A DNA stretch of 45,025 bases. Origin: Bacilli bacterium (lineage in GTDB: Bacteria > Bacillota_I > Bacilli_A > RF39 > UBA660). The stretch is taken from contig JAFRZY010000003.1 in the NCBI GenBank assembly GCA_017442305.1, forward strand, positions 1-45,025, in the 5' to 3' direction. The notes under the pieces are model-generated. The model saw only the letters and a list, made by a program, of their open reading frames with translations, made no database searches and had not been told where the DNA came from. The translations under genes were made by a program, and so were the position numbers. Below are positions 15,410-22,888 of the stretch, piece by piece; the stretch's first letter is position 1; each line of letters starts with the position of its first letter.

Positions 15410-17467
15410 ATGAAGGTTGTAAAACAAAGAGATTTGAAAGATTGTGGCGTATGTTCGCTTTTATCGATAATAACCCACTTTGGTGGATATGTTTCATTGG
15501 AAAAGCTTAGAATTGATACATATACCACCAAAGAAGGAACAAATGCTTATAACTTAATAAAAGCTGCAAAAAGCTATGGTTTTGATTCTTATGGGATTAA
15601 AATAGATGAAAATACTTTATTTAGTGAAAATATAGTATTACCAGCTATAGCGCATTTGCATCTTAAAAATGGATCGGAACATTTTGTGGTTATTTACAAA
15701 ATAAATAAAAACAAATTAATAATTATGGACCCAAGTAAAGGAAAAGTAATTATGTCTAAAAAAGAATTTTTATCGCTTTGGAGTCATGTTTTAATTTTAT
15801 TCCACCCACAACATAAAATTTTAAAATATGCTAAAGAGAGAAAATTAACAAATTTGTTTTTAGAAATAGTTAAAAGTCAAAATAAATGTATTCGTAAATT
15901 AGTTATCACAAGCTTACTATTAACAATAGTTTCAATTTTAACAAGTTATTATTTTAAAATAGGACTAAATGCAATTACAAATAATGTTTACTTGAATTCT
16001 ATTAAATATATTACGTTATTATTTTTTGTACTAACTATTTTTAAAATCATGTTCCAGTATTTACGAAATTATTTCGAAAACCATTTAAATAAAAATATTG
16101 ATATTCATTTGTTTATAAATTTTTTTGAACATCTTTTTAATCTCCCTTTAAGTATAATCCAAAATAGAACTTTGGGAGAGATTGTTACCAGAGTAAATGA
16201 GTTAACTGATTTAAAAACTTTATTTACAGAATTATTTGTTACAATTTTTCTTGATTCTATTTTGGCATTTTCAAGCATGATCTTGTTATTAATAATAAGT
16301 AAAGAACTATTTTTTATTCTTTGTATAGCGCTTTTATTTTATTTATTAATTGGGATAATTTTTTACAAGATTAATTATCGTAAAATCATGCTAAACATCG
16401 AAAAAGAGGTTGATTTTAATACTACCTTGATAGAAAATTTAAGTATGATAAATAGTATTAAAAAACTTAATACAACAACTAGTAATATAACTAAAGTAGA
16501 AAATAAGTTGTTAAATTTTGTTAAAGATAATTTTTTGTTAACTAATTTTTTTGATAAACAAAAATTATTGAAATCTTGCATTAATGAAATAACTATATTT
16601 ATGATTAATACAATAGGATTTTATTTAATTAAAAATAAACAATTAGAAATAGTTGATTTGATAACATTTAATAGTTTAATGGGATTTTATTTTGAATCAA
16701 TTAAAAATACGATAGATATGTTACCAAAAGTTAGTTACTTAAAAGCTACTTTTTACAAACTAAACGATTTTCTTTCTAATGATATTGAGAAACTAGATGA
16801 TACAAAAGAAAACTTACTTAACAATGATATCGAAATTAAAAATTTGGATTATAGTTATAATGGCTATCAAAACATATTTACTAATTTGAATTTTAGCATA
16901 AAGGCAAATGAACATGTATTCTTAAAAGGTGATAGTGGCTCTGGTAAAAGTACAATTTGCAAAATGATTTACAGACTTCTTAATATAAATAAAGGAAATA
17001 TTTTAATAGGAGGAGTGAGTATTTCTGACTACAATTTAAATACAATACGAAATAATGTTACTTATTTATCTCAAGATGAAAATATTTACACTGATACAAT
17101 AAGAGAAAATATTATTTTTAATCGTAATATAGATTTAAAAGAATTAAAGAAAGTATGTGAAATTTGTAAATTAGAAAATATCGTGGCAACCAAACCTTTG
17201 CGATATGAAAGTTTAATAAGTAATGATGCTAATTTTATATCTGGAGGTGAAAAACAAAGAATTGTTTTGGCAAGGGCATTATTAAAATCTAGTAAAGTTT
17301 TAATTTTAGATGAAGCCATGAGTGAGGTTGATTATAAACTGGAATCCGATATTATTAAGAATATTCTAAAAACTTATAAAGAAAAAACAATTATATATAT
17401 ATCACATAAAAATCACGAAAAATTATTTGACCGAACTATATTTATAAAAGGCATGCATGAATACTGA
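15410..17467 (+). CDS. C39 peptidase-containing ABC exporter for double-glycine peptides
   Basis: A single-chain bacteriocin processing and export ABC transporter. The N-terminal C39 cysteine peptidase (1-130) has catalytic Cys12 in KDCGVCSL, His91 in SEHFVV and Asp107 in IMDPSKG, and would cut leaders after Gly-Gly. A membrane domain spans about 155-430. The nucleotide-binding domain has Walker A GDSGSGKST near 507-515, the signature SGGEKQR near 611, Walker B LILDEAMSEVD and the switch ISHK. At 685 residues it is slightly short of the usual 700-730. Its stop overlaps the accessory gene by 11 bases, and two matching precursor peptides follow, so the substrate is evident from context. It probably works as a dimer in the membrane. 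Confidence 0.93.
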   Translation: MKVVKQRDLKDCGVCSLLSIITHFGGYVSLEKLRIDTYTTKEGTNAYNLIKAAKSYGFDSYGIKIDENTLFSENIVLPAIAHLHLKNGSEHFVVIYKINKNKLIIMDPSKGKVIMSKKEFLSLWSHVLILFHPQHKILKYAKERKLTNLFLEIVKSQNKCIRKLVITSLLLTIVSILTSYYFKIGLNAITNNVYLNSIKYITLLFFVLTIFKIMFQYLRNYFENHLNKNIDIHLFINFFEHLFNLPLSIIQNRTLGEIVTRVNELTDLKTLFTELFVTIFLDSILAFSSMILLLIISKELFFILCIALLFYLLIGIIFYKINYRKIMLNIEKEVDFNTTLIENLSMINSIKKLNTTTSNITKVENKLLNFVKDNFLLTNFFDKQKLLKSCINEITIFMINTIGFYLIKNKQLEIVDLITFNSLMGFYFESIKNTIDMLPKVSYLKATFYKLNDFLSNDIEKLDDTKENLLNNDIEIKNLDYSYNGYQNIFTNLNFSIKANEHVFLKGDSGSGKSTICKMIYRLLNINKGNILIGGVSISDYNLNTIRNNVTYLSQDENIYTDTIRENIIFNRNIDLKELKKVCEICKLENIVATKPLRYESLISNDANFISGGEKQRIVLARALLKSSKVLILDEAMSEVDYKLESDIIKNILKTYKEKTIIYISHKNHEKLFDRTIFIKGMHEY

Positions 17468-17876
17468 TATACTAAATAATAAATATGCTTTATTAAATCT
17501 CAAACTTAAATATAGTGGGTTAATAATTATTTCGTTAATACTGTTTTTACTTCTTATATTTTCTTCTATCTATTATAAAACTTATGATTCTTTTAAAGTT
17601 TCGGGAATAATACATAATACTAAAATTGTCATTACGGTATTTCCTAATGATATAAATGATATTGTAAAAAGTGATTTTTTTAAGGTGAATAAAGAAAAAT
17701 ATAAATTTTCTGTCGAATCAATTTCTGAAGTAGAGTATGATGTAAATTCTAATAGTTTTTATCAAAAAGTTACTTTATCCACTTCCGGTAATTTTTTGGA
17801 TAATGAAATAGTAGATTTAACATTTTATAAAAACAAACAAAGAATAATAAACAAAGTAATTAATTTACTAAAATGA
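17457..17876 (+). CDS. Short membrane accessory or immunity protein of the bacteriocin cassette
   Basis: A 139-residue protein with one membrane segment (about 20-42) and an outside domain rich in beta strands. It overlaps the exporter gene by 11 bases and ends 11 bases before the first peptide gene, so it belongs to the cassette. The layout (short inside part, one membrane helix, then VSGIIHNTKIVITV and a C-terminal strand pair with NEIVDLTFYKNKQ) resembles a membrane fusion protein of the HlyD type from which the long coiled-coil hairpin is absent. That would make it an export helper. It could instead be the immunity protein, for which no other candidate is visible. Both readings are inference. 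Confidence 0.6.
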   Translation: MNTDILNNKYALLNLKLKYSGLIIISLILFLLLIFSSIYYKTYDSFKVSGIIHNTKIVITVFPNDINDIVKSDFFKVNKEKYKFSVESISEVEYDVNSNSFYQKVTLSTSGNFLDNEIVDLTFYKNKQRIINKVINLLK

Positions 17877-17887
17877 AAGGGGATAAA

Positions 17888-18031
17888 ATGGTTTTATTAA
17901 AAGACAAAGATTTGGTAGAGATTAATGGTGGCGGAGTAAAAAAGGGGTTATTAATAGGACTTGCTGCTTTAGGTGCTTTAGTAGCAGGAATTATTGACGG
18001 CTTGCTTCGGCCATTAAAATGTCGTAGTTAG
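17888..18031 (+). CDS. Bacteriocin precursor peptide 1 (double-glycine leader)
   Basis: A 47-residue precursor that is too short for usual gene calling. The leader MVLLKDKDLVEINGG fits the C39 leader pattern, with Leu at -12 and -7, Ile at -4 and Gly-Gly at -2/-1. The predicted mature peptide is about 32 residues, GVKKGLLIGLAALGALVAG and onwards, cationic at its start and end and strongly hydrophobic between. Two GxxxG motifs (20-24 and 34-38) suit helix-helix pairing, and a Cys stands near the C-terminus (CRS). GGGG precedes the ATG. With the next gene it looks like a two-peptide (class IIb) bacteriocin. A third Gly at 16 leaves the cut site uncertain by one residue. Confidence 0.82.
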   Translation: MVLLKDKDLVEINGGGVKKGLLIGLAALGALVAGIIDGLLRPLKCRS

Positions 18032-18040
18032 GGGGGTAAT

Positions 18041-18196
18041 ATGAAATTAAGTAATGAAGAACTGATAAAAATTAGTGGAGGAGGTATCTCTGCTTCGCTT
18101 CTAAACGCTATTTCAAGAGCGTTTACAACCGCAATAAATTTAGGACAAATTATTGGCTCGGCTATCCGGAGAATAATTTCAAAAAGTGCCTGTTAA
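18041..18196 (+). CDS. Bacteriocin precursor peptide 2 (double-glycine leader)
   Basis: A 51-residue precursor. The leader MKLSNEELIKISGG is a model double-glycine leader (LSxxELxxIxGG). The mature part would be about 37 residues, GISASLLNAISRAFTTAIN and onwards, amphipathic, with a GxxxG motif (GQIIG, 35-39), a basic patch (IRRIISK) and a C-terminal Cys. It begins nine bases after the stop of peptide 1 with GGGGGG as ribosome binding site, so the two are made together. Each partner having a GxxxG and a single Cys near the end suggests that they pair in a membrane, possibly linked by a disulfide. A terminator follows immediately. Confidence 0.82.
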   Translation: MKLSNEELIKISGGGISASLLNAISRAFTTAINLGQIIGSAIRRIISKSAC

Positions 18197-18221
18197 AAGA
18201 TTGGATTCTTCCAATCTTTTT
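18196..18221 (+). terminator. Terminator of bacteriocin cassette
   Basis: A 10-bp stem (AAAGATTGGA and its complement) with a TTCT loop and a T run starts at the stop codon of peptide 2. Confidence 0.85.
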
Positions 18222-18224
18222 AAG

Positions 18225-18253
18225 TTGCTCAAAAAAATTGCTTGTGGTATTAT
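18225..18253 (+). promoter_or_regulatory. Promoter of pyruvate-kinase-like gene
   Basis: TTGCTC and TATTAT are 17 bases apart, and TGG gives an extended -10. It sits just after the terminator of the bacteriocin cassette. Confidence 0.6.
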
Positions 18254-18274
18254 TTAACTATGGTAGGTGATATT

Positions 18275-19252
18275 ATGTTAAATAGATTATCATATATATG
18301 TACAGTAGGTCCAAGCATGGCTAATAATAGTATTTTAGAAGAAATGTATAAGTTAGGAATGGATACGATAAGATTTAATATGTCTTATAATCATCCTAAA
18401 TTGTATGATTTAATCACTATTGCTAAGGAATTTAAACAAAAACATTCAGATGTTGCCTTGCTTATTGATTCGGCTGGCCCTGAAATTAGAGTGTTAATAG
18501 ATGAACCTTTAGAGTTTTCGGCAAATGATCTTATCACGATAGGTAAAGACTTTAAATTAACAATCAGTGATTTAGCTTTGCTAAATATAGGAGATTTAAT
18601 TTATTTAAAAGATGGAGATTATATCTTAGAGGTAATAGAAAAAGGAACAGATACTGCTATATGTAAAGCATTAACTGCTGGCGTTATAAAAAACAATTTT
18701 AAAGTCTATAATGAAAGCTTATATAATGCTTTGCCATTTTTATCAGAATATGATGAAGAATGTATAAAATTAGCGTGCGAAAATCCTGTAGATTATTTTG
18801 CAGTATCATTTGTTAGAAATGCTGATAATATTTTGCAAGTTAAAGATATGTTAAAAAAATATGGTAGAGAAGATATAAAAATTATAGCTAAAATCGAAAC
18901 TCCTAGAAGTTTGGCAAATCTAGATGAAATTATTGATGTTAGTGATGAAATTATGATTGCTAGAGGAGATTTAAGTACTCTTACTCCTAGGGCTAATATA
19001 GCGCATTATCAAAAATACATATGTCAAAAATGCCAAGAAAAAAATAAACCAATTATGTTAGCAACTGGAGTTTTGGCTTCAATGGAACAAAAAGAAGAAC
19101 CGACAATTGCGGAAATACTTGATTTATATAATATAGTTTTAGATGGTATAACTAAAATAGTATTTACAAGCGAAACTTCAGTATCAATCGATCCTTTGGA
19201 TGTTTTAAGCACCGCCAATAAAATCTTTGATACTGTAAAAAAGAAAAATTAA
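18275..19252 (+). CDS. Short divergent pyruvate-kinase-like protein
   Basis: A 325-residue relative of pyruvate kinase. The start at 18275 follows TAGGTGAT; a longer frame starts 11 codons earlier without such a site. The barrel is recognisable: YICTVGPSM, IRFNMSYNH, GPEIRV, SFVRNADN, IIAKIETPRS with the essential Lys, and IARGDLS with the metal Asp. It lacks the whole C-terminal allosteric domain of the usual 470-580 residue enzyme. Several active-site positions differ: SAGPEIR instead of TKGPEIR, and LATGVLASM instead of TATQMLxSM. It may be a slow, unregulated kinase or have another job. It is a single-gene unit between the bacteriocin cassette and rpsU. Confidence 0.7.
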   Translation: MLNRLSYICTVGPSMANNSILEEMYKLGMDTIRFNMSYNHPKLYDLITIAKEFKQKHSDVALLIDSAGPEIRVLIDEPLEFSANDLITIGKDFKLTISDLALLNIGDLIYLKDGDYILEVIEKGTDTAICKALTAGVIKNNFKVYNESLYNALPFLSEYDEECIKLACENPVDYFAVSFVRNADNILQVKDMLKKYGREDIKIIAKIETPRSLANLDEIIDVSDEIMIARGDLSTLTPRANIAHYQKYICQKCQEKNKPIMLATGVLASMEQKEEPTIAEILDLYNIVLDGITKIVFTSETSVSIDPLDVLSTANKIFDTVKKKN

Positions 19253-19256
19253 AGCT

Positions 19257-19285
19257 AAAGATTAGAGAAAATCTAATCTTTTCTT
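19257..19285 (+). terminator. Terminator after pyruvate-kinase-like gene
   Basis: AAAGATTAGA and TCTAATCTTT pair around GAAAA and are followed by a short T-rich run. The run enters the rpsU -35 box. Confidence 0.8.
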
Positions 19286-19312
19286 GTAAAATAAAGAATG
19301 TAGTGTTATAAT
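19284..19312 (+). promoter_or_regulatory. rpsU promoter
   Basis: TTGTAA and TATAAT are spaced by 17 bases with TGT before the -10 (extended -10). It is placed at the end of the previous terminator. Confidence 0.75.
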
Positions 19313-19344
19313 TAACTGTAGAAAAAACGAAGGGAGGGAATAAA

Positions 19345-19530
19345 ATGACAAAAGTAGTGGTTCAAGATGGCAACGTTGATATTGCTCTTAGAAAATTTAA
19401 AGTTAAAGTCGCTAGAAGTGGTGTCCCTTCTGAATTAAAGAAAAAGAAATACCATGAAAAACCAGGGGTTAAAAGAAGAAACGCAAAAAAAGAAATGATT
19501 AAAAATTCACGTAAACATAGAAATTATTAA
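19345..19530 (+). CDS. rpsU: 30S ribosomal protein S21
   Basis: A 61-residue, very basic protein of the small ribosomal subunit. The pattern VVVQDGNVDIALRKFKVKVARSG and the Lys/Arg-rich tail ending in KNSRKHRNY are typical of Firmicutes S21. GGGAGGG precedes the ATG, giving strong translation. It starts the rpsU-yqeY pair seen widely in Firmicutes, with yqeY 12 bases downstream. Its own extended -10 promoter lies 33 bases upstream of the ATG. S21 helps initiation through contact near the anti-Shine-Dalgarno end of 16S rRNA. Confidence 0.96.
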   Translation: MTKVVVQDGNVDIALRKFKVKVARSGVPSELKKKKYHEKPGVKRRNAKKEMIKNSRKHRNY

Positions 19531-19542
19531 TAAGGTGATTAT

Positions 19543-19977
19543 ATGAATGAATTAATAGCAACTGATTTGAAAGAGGCTATGAAAAATGGCGATAAATTTA
19601 CTTTATCAGTATTAAGAATGTTAAAGAGTGCATTGCAAAATGAACAAATAAATAAAAAACATGATCTTACAGATGAAGAAATTATGCAAGTTGTAAAAAA
19701 GCAAGTTAAAGTACGTAAGGATTCAGTTAGTGAATACCAAAAATACAACAAAGAAGAATTAGTTGCTTCTTTAGAACAAGAAATTGACATTTTATCCAAA
19801 TATTTACCTGAAGAAATGTCTTTAGAAGAAATTGAAAGAATAATCGATGAAGTATTTAGTGAATTAAAACCAACAAGTATGAAGGATATGGGTGGAGTAA
19901 TGAAAGAATTAAACATCCGTATTAAAAATACTGATATGAGTTTAGTTAGTACTAAAGTTAGAGAAAGACTTAATTAA
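19543..19977 (+). CDS. yqeY: GatB/YqeY domain protein
   Basis: A 144-residue helical protein of the YqeY family, related to the tRNA-binding tail domain of the amidotransferase subunit GatB. Recognisable parts are LKEAMKNGDKFTLSVLRML near the start, QVKVRKDSVSEYQK in the middle and LSKYLPEEMS followed by MKDMGGVMKEL near the end. It follows rpsU at 12 bases, as in Bacillus. The role is not settled; tRNA-related activity is inferred from the GatB link. AAGGTGAT is the ribosome binding site. Its stop codon lies inside a palindromic terminator. Confidence 0.92.
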   Translation: MNELIATDLKEAMKNGDKFTLSVLRMLKSALQNEQINKKHDLTDEEIMQVVKKQVKVRKDSVSEYQKYNKEELVASLEQEIDILSKYLPEEMSLEEIERIIDEVFSELKPTSMKDMGGVMKELNIRIKNTDMSLVSTKVRERLN

Positions 19978-19988
19978 GTCTTTTTTTT
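19964..19988 (+). terminator. rpsU-yqeY terminator
   Basis: The palindrome AAAGACTTAATTAAGTCTTT is followed by six further T. The TAA stop of yqeY sits in its centre. Confidence 0.85.
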
Positions 19989-20022
19989 ATTTTTGTTATC
20001 ATATACTTTATTGGTGGATACT

Positions 20023-20274
20023 ATGCACATATTAAAAAATCTGAAAAACTATTTGTATGATCAAAACTATATAGTTAATATTTATGATAATTATCTTTAT
20101 TTATATAATTATGTGGAATTAATAACATTAAACGATACTAAATTAAAATTAAAATTTGCAACATTCGAGATTGAAGTAGATGGCAAAAATTTTTTGGTCA
20201 CTAAAATGACTTCTAGAGAAATGCTAATTCAAGGAATTGTTGAAAATGTGAGGTTTAAGCGATGCGAAATATAA
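20023..20274 (+). CDS. yqfC: YqfC-like sporulation protein
   Basis: An 83-residue protein of the YabP/YqfC family. The pattern is short beta strands (YLYLYNYVELITLND, KLKLKFATFEIEVDG, LVTKMTSREMLIQGIVENVRF) with the closing GIVENVxF segment typical of the family. The ATG after GGTGG was chosen; a frame ten codons longer lacks a ribosome binding site. It overlaps yqfD by 13 bases, and the same pair occurs in Bacillus, where both are sigma-E dependent. About 20 bases upstream CATATACT matches seven of eight bases of a sigma-E -10, but no clear -35 is seen. The exact role in sporulation is not known. Confidence 0.75.
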   Translation: MHILKNLKNYLYDQNYIVNIYDNYLYLYNYVELITLNDTKLKLKFATFEIEVDGKNFLVTKMTSREMLIQGIVENVRFKRCEI

Positions 20275-21434
20275 TAAGAGAGTCGAAAATCCATTATATA
20301 TGGATTAGAACCGAAACAAATAACTATAGTAAATTGATTTTAAAGTTAAGTAAAACCGGTATTAATGTTCATGATATAAAGTATCTTGATAATTGCGTGT
20401 TATTAAAAATCTTAAAAAAAGATTTTAAACAAGTGCAAAAATTTTTAATCAGCTATGACTTTAAGAAAGAAAAAGAAGCTGGTATTTTTAATTTGAAAGA
20501 AAAAATAAAAAAATATAATCGCTTTATTATTGCGGTTATCTTTGGAATTATACTAATTATTTTTTTTAGTAACATCATAGTTAAAGTAAATGTAATTCAC
20601 TCAAAGAAAGAAATAAGAGAATTAGTTACGAGTGAACTTGAAGAATTAGGAATAAAAAGACTTACCCTTAAAAAGAACTATAAAGAAATAGAAAAAATAA
20701 AAAAAGAGATTCTAGAAAAATACCCAGATCGTTTAGAGTGGCTTGAAATAGAAGTGGATGGTATGGTATACAATGTTAGAATTGAAGAAAGAATTATAAC
20801 GGATACTAAAACAGAAAACAAATATTGCCATGTAGTTGCAGAAAAATCTGGAGTCATAAGAAAAATTGTTACCTCTAGGGGAGTGGCTAACGTAAATCTT
20901 AATAGTTATGTTGCAAAAGGTGATATATTAATAAGTGGGGAAGTAAAATTAAATGAAGAGATAAAAGATAATGTGTGTGCGGATGGTAAAGTATATGCAG
21001 AGATTTGGTATACCGTTGATGTATCTTTACCATTAGATTACGAAATTGTAACTAAAACCGGAAAGATGCGTTATAACTTAATGTATAAGGACAATGTGGG
21101 AGAATACATTATACTAAATAGTAGATTAAAAAATAAAGTTGTTGAAAATCAGGAAATATTCAGTTTGTTAGGAAGAAAATTTTATTTACAAAAAGAGTAT
21201 GAAACTATAGTAACAAAGAAAAAATATATCGAAGAAGAAGCTTTAGAGATGGCTTTAAAATTAGCTCGTGAAAAAGTCAATGTTAAATTAGAGGAAACAG
21301 AGCATATAATCGCTCAAAAAGTTTTGAAAAAAAGTATAAATGATAGTAAAATGATATTAGAAGTATTTACTTCCGTAGAAGAAAATATAGGAACAATAGA
21401 AGAATATACATTAGAGAATTTAAAAGGAGAATAG
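20262..21434 (+). CDS. yqfD: Sporulation protein YqfD
   Basis: A 390-residue membrane protein of the YqfD family. The N-terminal cytoplasmic part (1-85) is followed by one membrane segment (about 88-108, FIIAVIFGIILIIFFSNII). A large outside domain then carries the family patterns ELEELGIKRLTLKKNY, LEWLEIEVDGMVYNVRIEER and VAEKSGVIRKIVTSRGVANV. YqfD is conserved in spore formers and is expressed in the mother cell; its biochemical role is unclear. It overlaps yqfC at its start and ends just before the VanZ-like gene, whose ribosome binding site lies in its last codons. Confidence 0.88.
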   Translation: MRNIIRESKIHYIWIRTETNNYSKLILKLSKTGINVHDIKYLDNCVLLKILKKDFKQVQKFLISYDFKKEKEAGIFNLKEKIKKYNRFIIAVIFGIILIIFFSNIIVKVNVIHSKKEIRELVTSELEELGIKRLTLKKNYKEIEKIKKEILEKYPDRLEWLEIEVDGMVYNVRIEERIITDTKTENKYCHVVAEKSGVIRKIVTSRGVANVNLNSYVAKGDILISGEVKLNEEIKDNVCADGKVYAEIWYTVDVSLPLDYEIVTKTGKMRYNLMYKDNVGEYIILNSRLKNKVVENQEIFSLLGRKFYLQKEYETIVTKKKYIEEEALEMALKLAREKVNVKLEETEHIIAQKVLKKSINDSKMILEVFTSVEENIGTIEEYTLENLKGE

Positions 21435-21436
21435 TG

Positions 21437-22057
21437 ATGATCTGGAAAGTAGTAGATAAAACGTTAGATAGTATATGGCCAATGTTAACAATATTTATTG
21501 TAGTAATAGTAGCTTCTAGAATAGCTTATTTGTCACAACATCGTGAAAGAATACATTATTATCAAGAATTTTTAAAATTATTTTTTATAGTTTATATTTT
21601 AATTCTTTATGGACTTTTAACTAATACTGAAATTAATAATAATGGTGGAATGAATTTGGTCCCTTTTACCGAAATATTCCGTTATGAAGTTGGTAGTGAA
21701 TTATTCATATTTAATGTTCTAGGTAATATTTTAATCTTTGTGCCATTTGGTTATTTTATATCGCATTTTATAAATGCCAAAAAAATATGGCCGATTCTTT
21801 TTGTTTCGTTAATTACTAGTACAACAGTAGAATTTGTTCAATTACAAATTGGTCGTTCATTTGATATCGATGATATTATTTTAAATACAATAGGAGCAAT
21901 ATTTGGTTACTTATTATATGTTGGCTTAACTGCTATAAAAAGACATTTGCCTGGCTTTTTACAAAAAGACTTTATCTATAACTTAATTTGTTTTATAATA
22001 ATAGCCGCAATTGTATTTGTAATATTAAATAGATTTGGATTAGGTTTTGGATTATGA
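21437..22057 (+). CDS. VanZ-like membrane protein
   Basis: A 206-residue protein with about five membrane segments and the VanZ-like core: LVPFTEIFRYE, FNVLGNILIFVPFGYFI, TTVEFVQLQIGRSFDIDDIILNTIGAIFGYLL. VanZ itself raises teicoplanin tolerance, but most family members have no known substrate. The ATG after AAAGGAGA was preferred to the GTG one codon earlier. It overlaps ybeY (ATGA junction), so it is part of the operon. In Bacillus this place, between yqfD and ybeY, holds phoH and yqfF. The VanZ gene seems to have replaced them here. Confidence 0.88.
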   Translation: MIWKVVDKTLDSIWPMLTIFIVVIVASRIAYLSQHRERIHYYQEFLKLFFIVYILILYGLLTNTEINNNGGMNLVPFTEIFRYEVGSELFIFNVLGNILIFVPFGYFISHFINAKKIWPILFVSLITSTTVEFVQLQIGRSFDIDDIILNTIGAIFGYLLYVGLTAIKRHLPGFLQKDFIYNLICFIIIAAIVFVILNRFGLGFGL

Positions 22058-22494
22058 ATGAATATGAAATAACAGATAATTATGGATATGAAAATTATGA
22101 ATATTTAAATGATGTTATAGATGCCGCTTTAAAACATGAAAAGGTAGATAATGCAATATTTTCAATCATCTTTGTTTCGGATGAAGAGATACATCGTATA
22201 AATAAAGAATATCGTAATATTGATCGAATCACTGATGTAATCTCATTTGCATTTGAAGATAACAACAAAATGATGTATAATAGCTTTAGATTGCTGGGAG
22301 ATATCTATATTTCTATACCACAAATGAAGCGTCAAGCAATCGAATATGGACATAGTGAAAAAAGAGAATTAGCGTTTTTAACTGTTCATGGTCTATTACA
22401 CCTTTTAGGATATGATCATATGACAGAAGAAGATGAAAAAACTATGTTTGCATTACAGGAGTTGATTTTAAATGACCAAGATATCAAGAGATGA
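22054..22494 (+). CDS. ybeY: Endoribonuclease YbeY
   Basis: A 146-residue single-strand RNA endonuclease involved in 16S rRNA maturation and ribosome quality control. The zinc motif HGLLHLLGYDH (112-122) places His112, His116 and His122. RITDVISFAFE and LLGDIYIS are further family segments. It overlaps the VanZ-like gene by four bases and dgkA by 23 bases, so translation of the three is probably coupled. The ybeY-dgkA-era order is standard in Firmicutes. Confidence 0.95.
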   Translation: MNEYEITDNYGYENYEYLNDVIDAALKHEKVDNAIFSIIFVSDEEIHRINKEYRNIDRITDVISFAFEDNNKMMYNSFRLLGDIYISIPQMKRQAIEYGHSEKRELAFLTVHGLLHLLGYDHMTEEDEKTMFALQELILNDQDIKR

Positions 22495-22879
22495 ATTAAA
22501 GAAAAGAGGGTTTAAAAGATTCTTAATGAGTTGGAAAAACTCTTTTGATGGATTTACATATGCTTACAAAAATGAACAAAGTATGTTAATTCATGCTGTA
22601 TGTACATTTTTTACAATTCTATTTGGATTAATTTTTAAAATAACATTCTCAGAATGGGCTATTATGCTTATAGCGTTAGGATTCATTTTAGGAATGGAAC
22701 TTATTAATACCGCTATTGAAGCTGTAGTAGATTTAGTTACTTTAGAAATTCATCCTTTAGCTAAAATAGCAAAAGACTGTGGTAGTGCTGCAACTTTAAC
22801 AGCAACGTTACTTGCTATTGCAATATCATTATTTATATTTGGTCCTTATTTCTTAGAATTATTTGGAATTATTATATAG
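22472..22879 (+). CDS. dgkA: Diacylglycerol/undecaprenol kinase
   Basis: A 135-residue integral membrane kinase of the DgkA family, with three membrane helices and an N-terminal amphipathic helix. The key residues are in place: KNEQSM (Glu34), MELINTAIEAVVDL (Glu76, Asn79, Glu83, Asp87) and AKDCGSAATL. Gram-positive members mainly phosphorylate undecaprenol, feeding the lipid carrier back to wall synthesis. It starts inside ybeY, and GGAG lies within that gene. era follows nine bases later. Confidence 0.93.
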   Translation: MTKISRDELKKRGFKRFLMSWKNSFDGFTYAYKNEQSMLIHAVCTFFTILFGLIFKITFSEWAIMLIALGFILGMELINTAIEAVVDLVTLEIHPLAKIAKDCGSAATLTATLLAIAISLFIFGPYFLELFGIII

Positions 22880-22888
22880 AGGTAAGAA

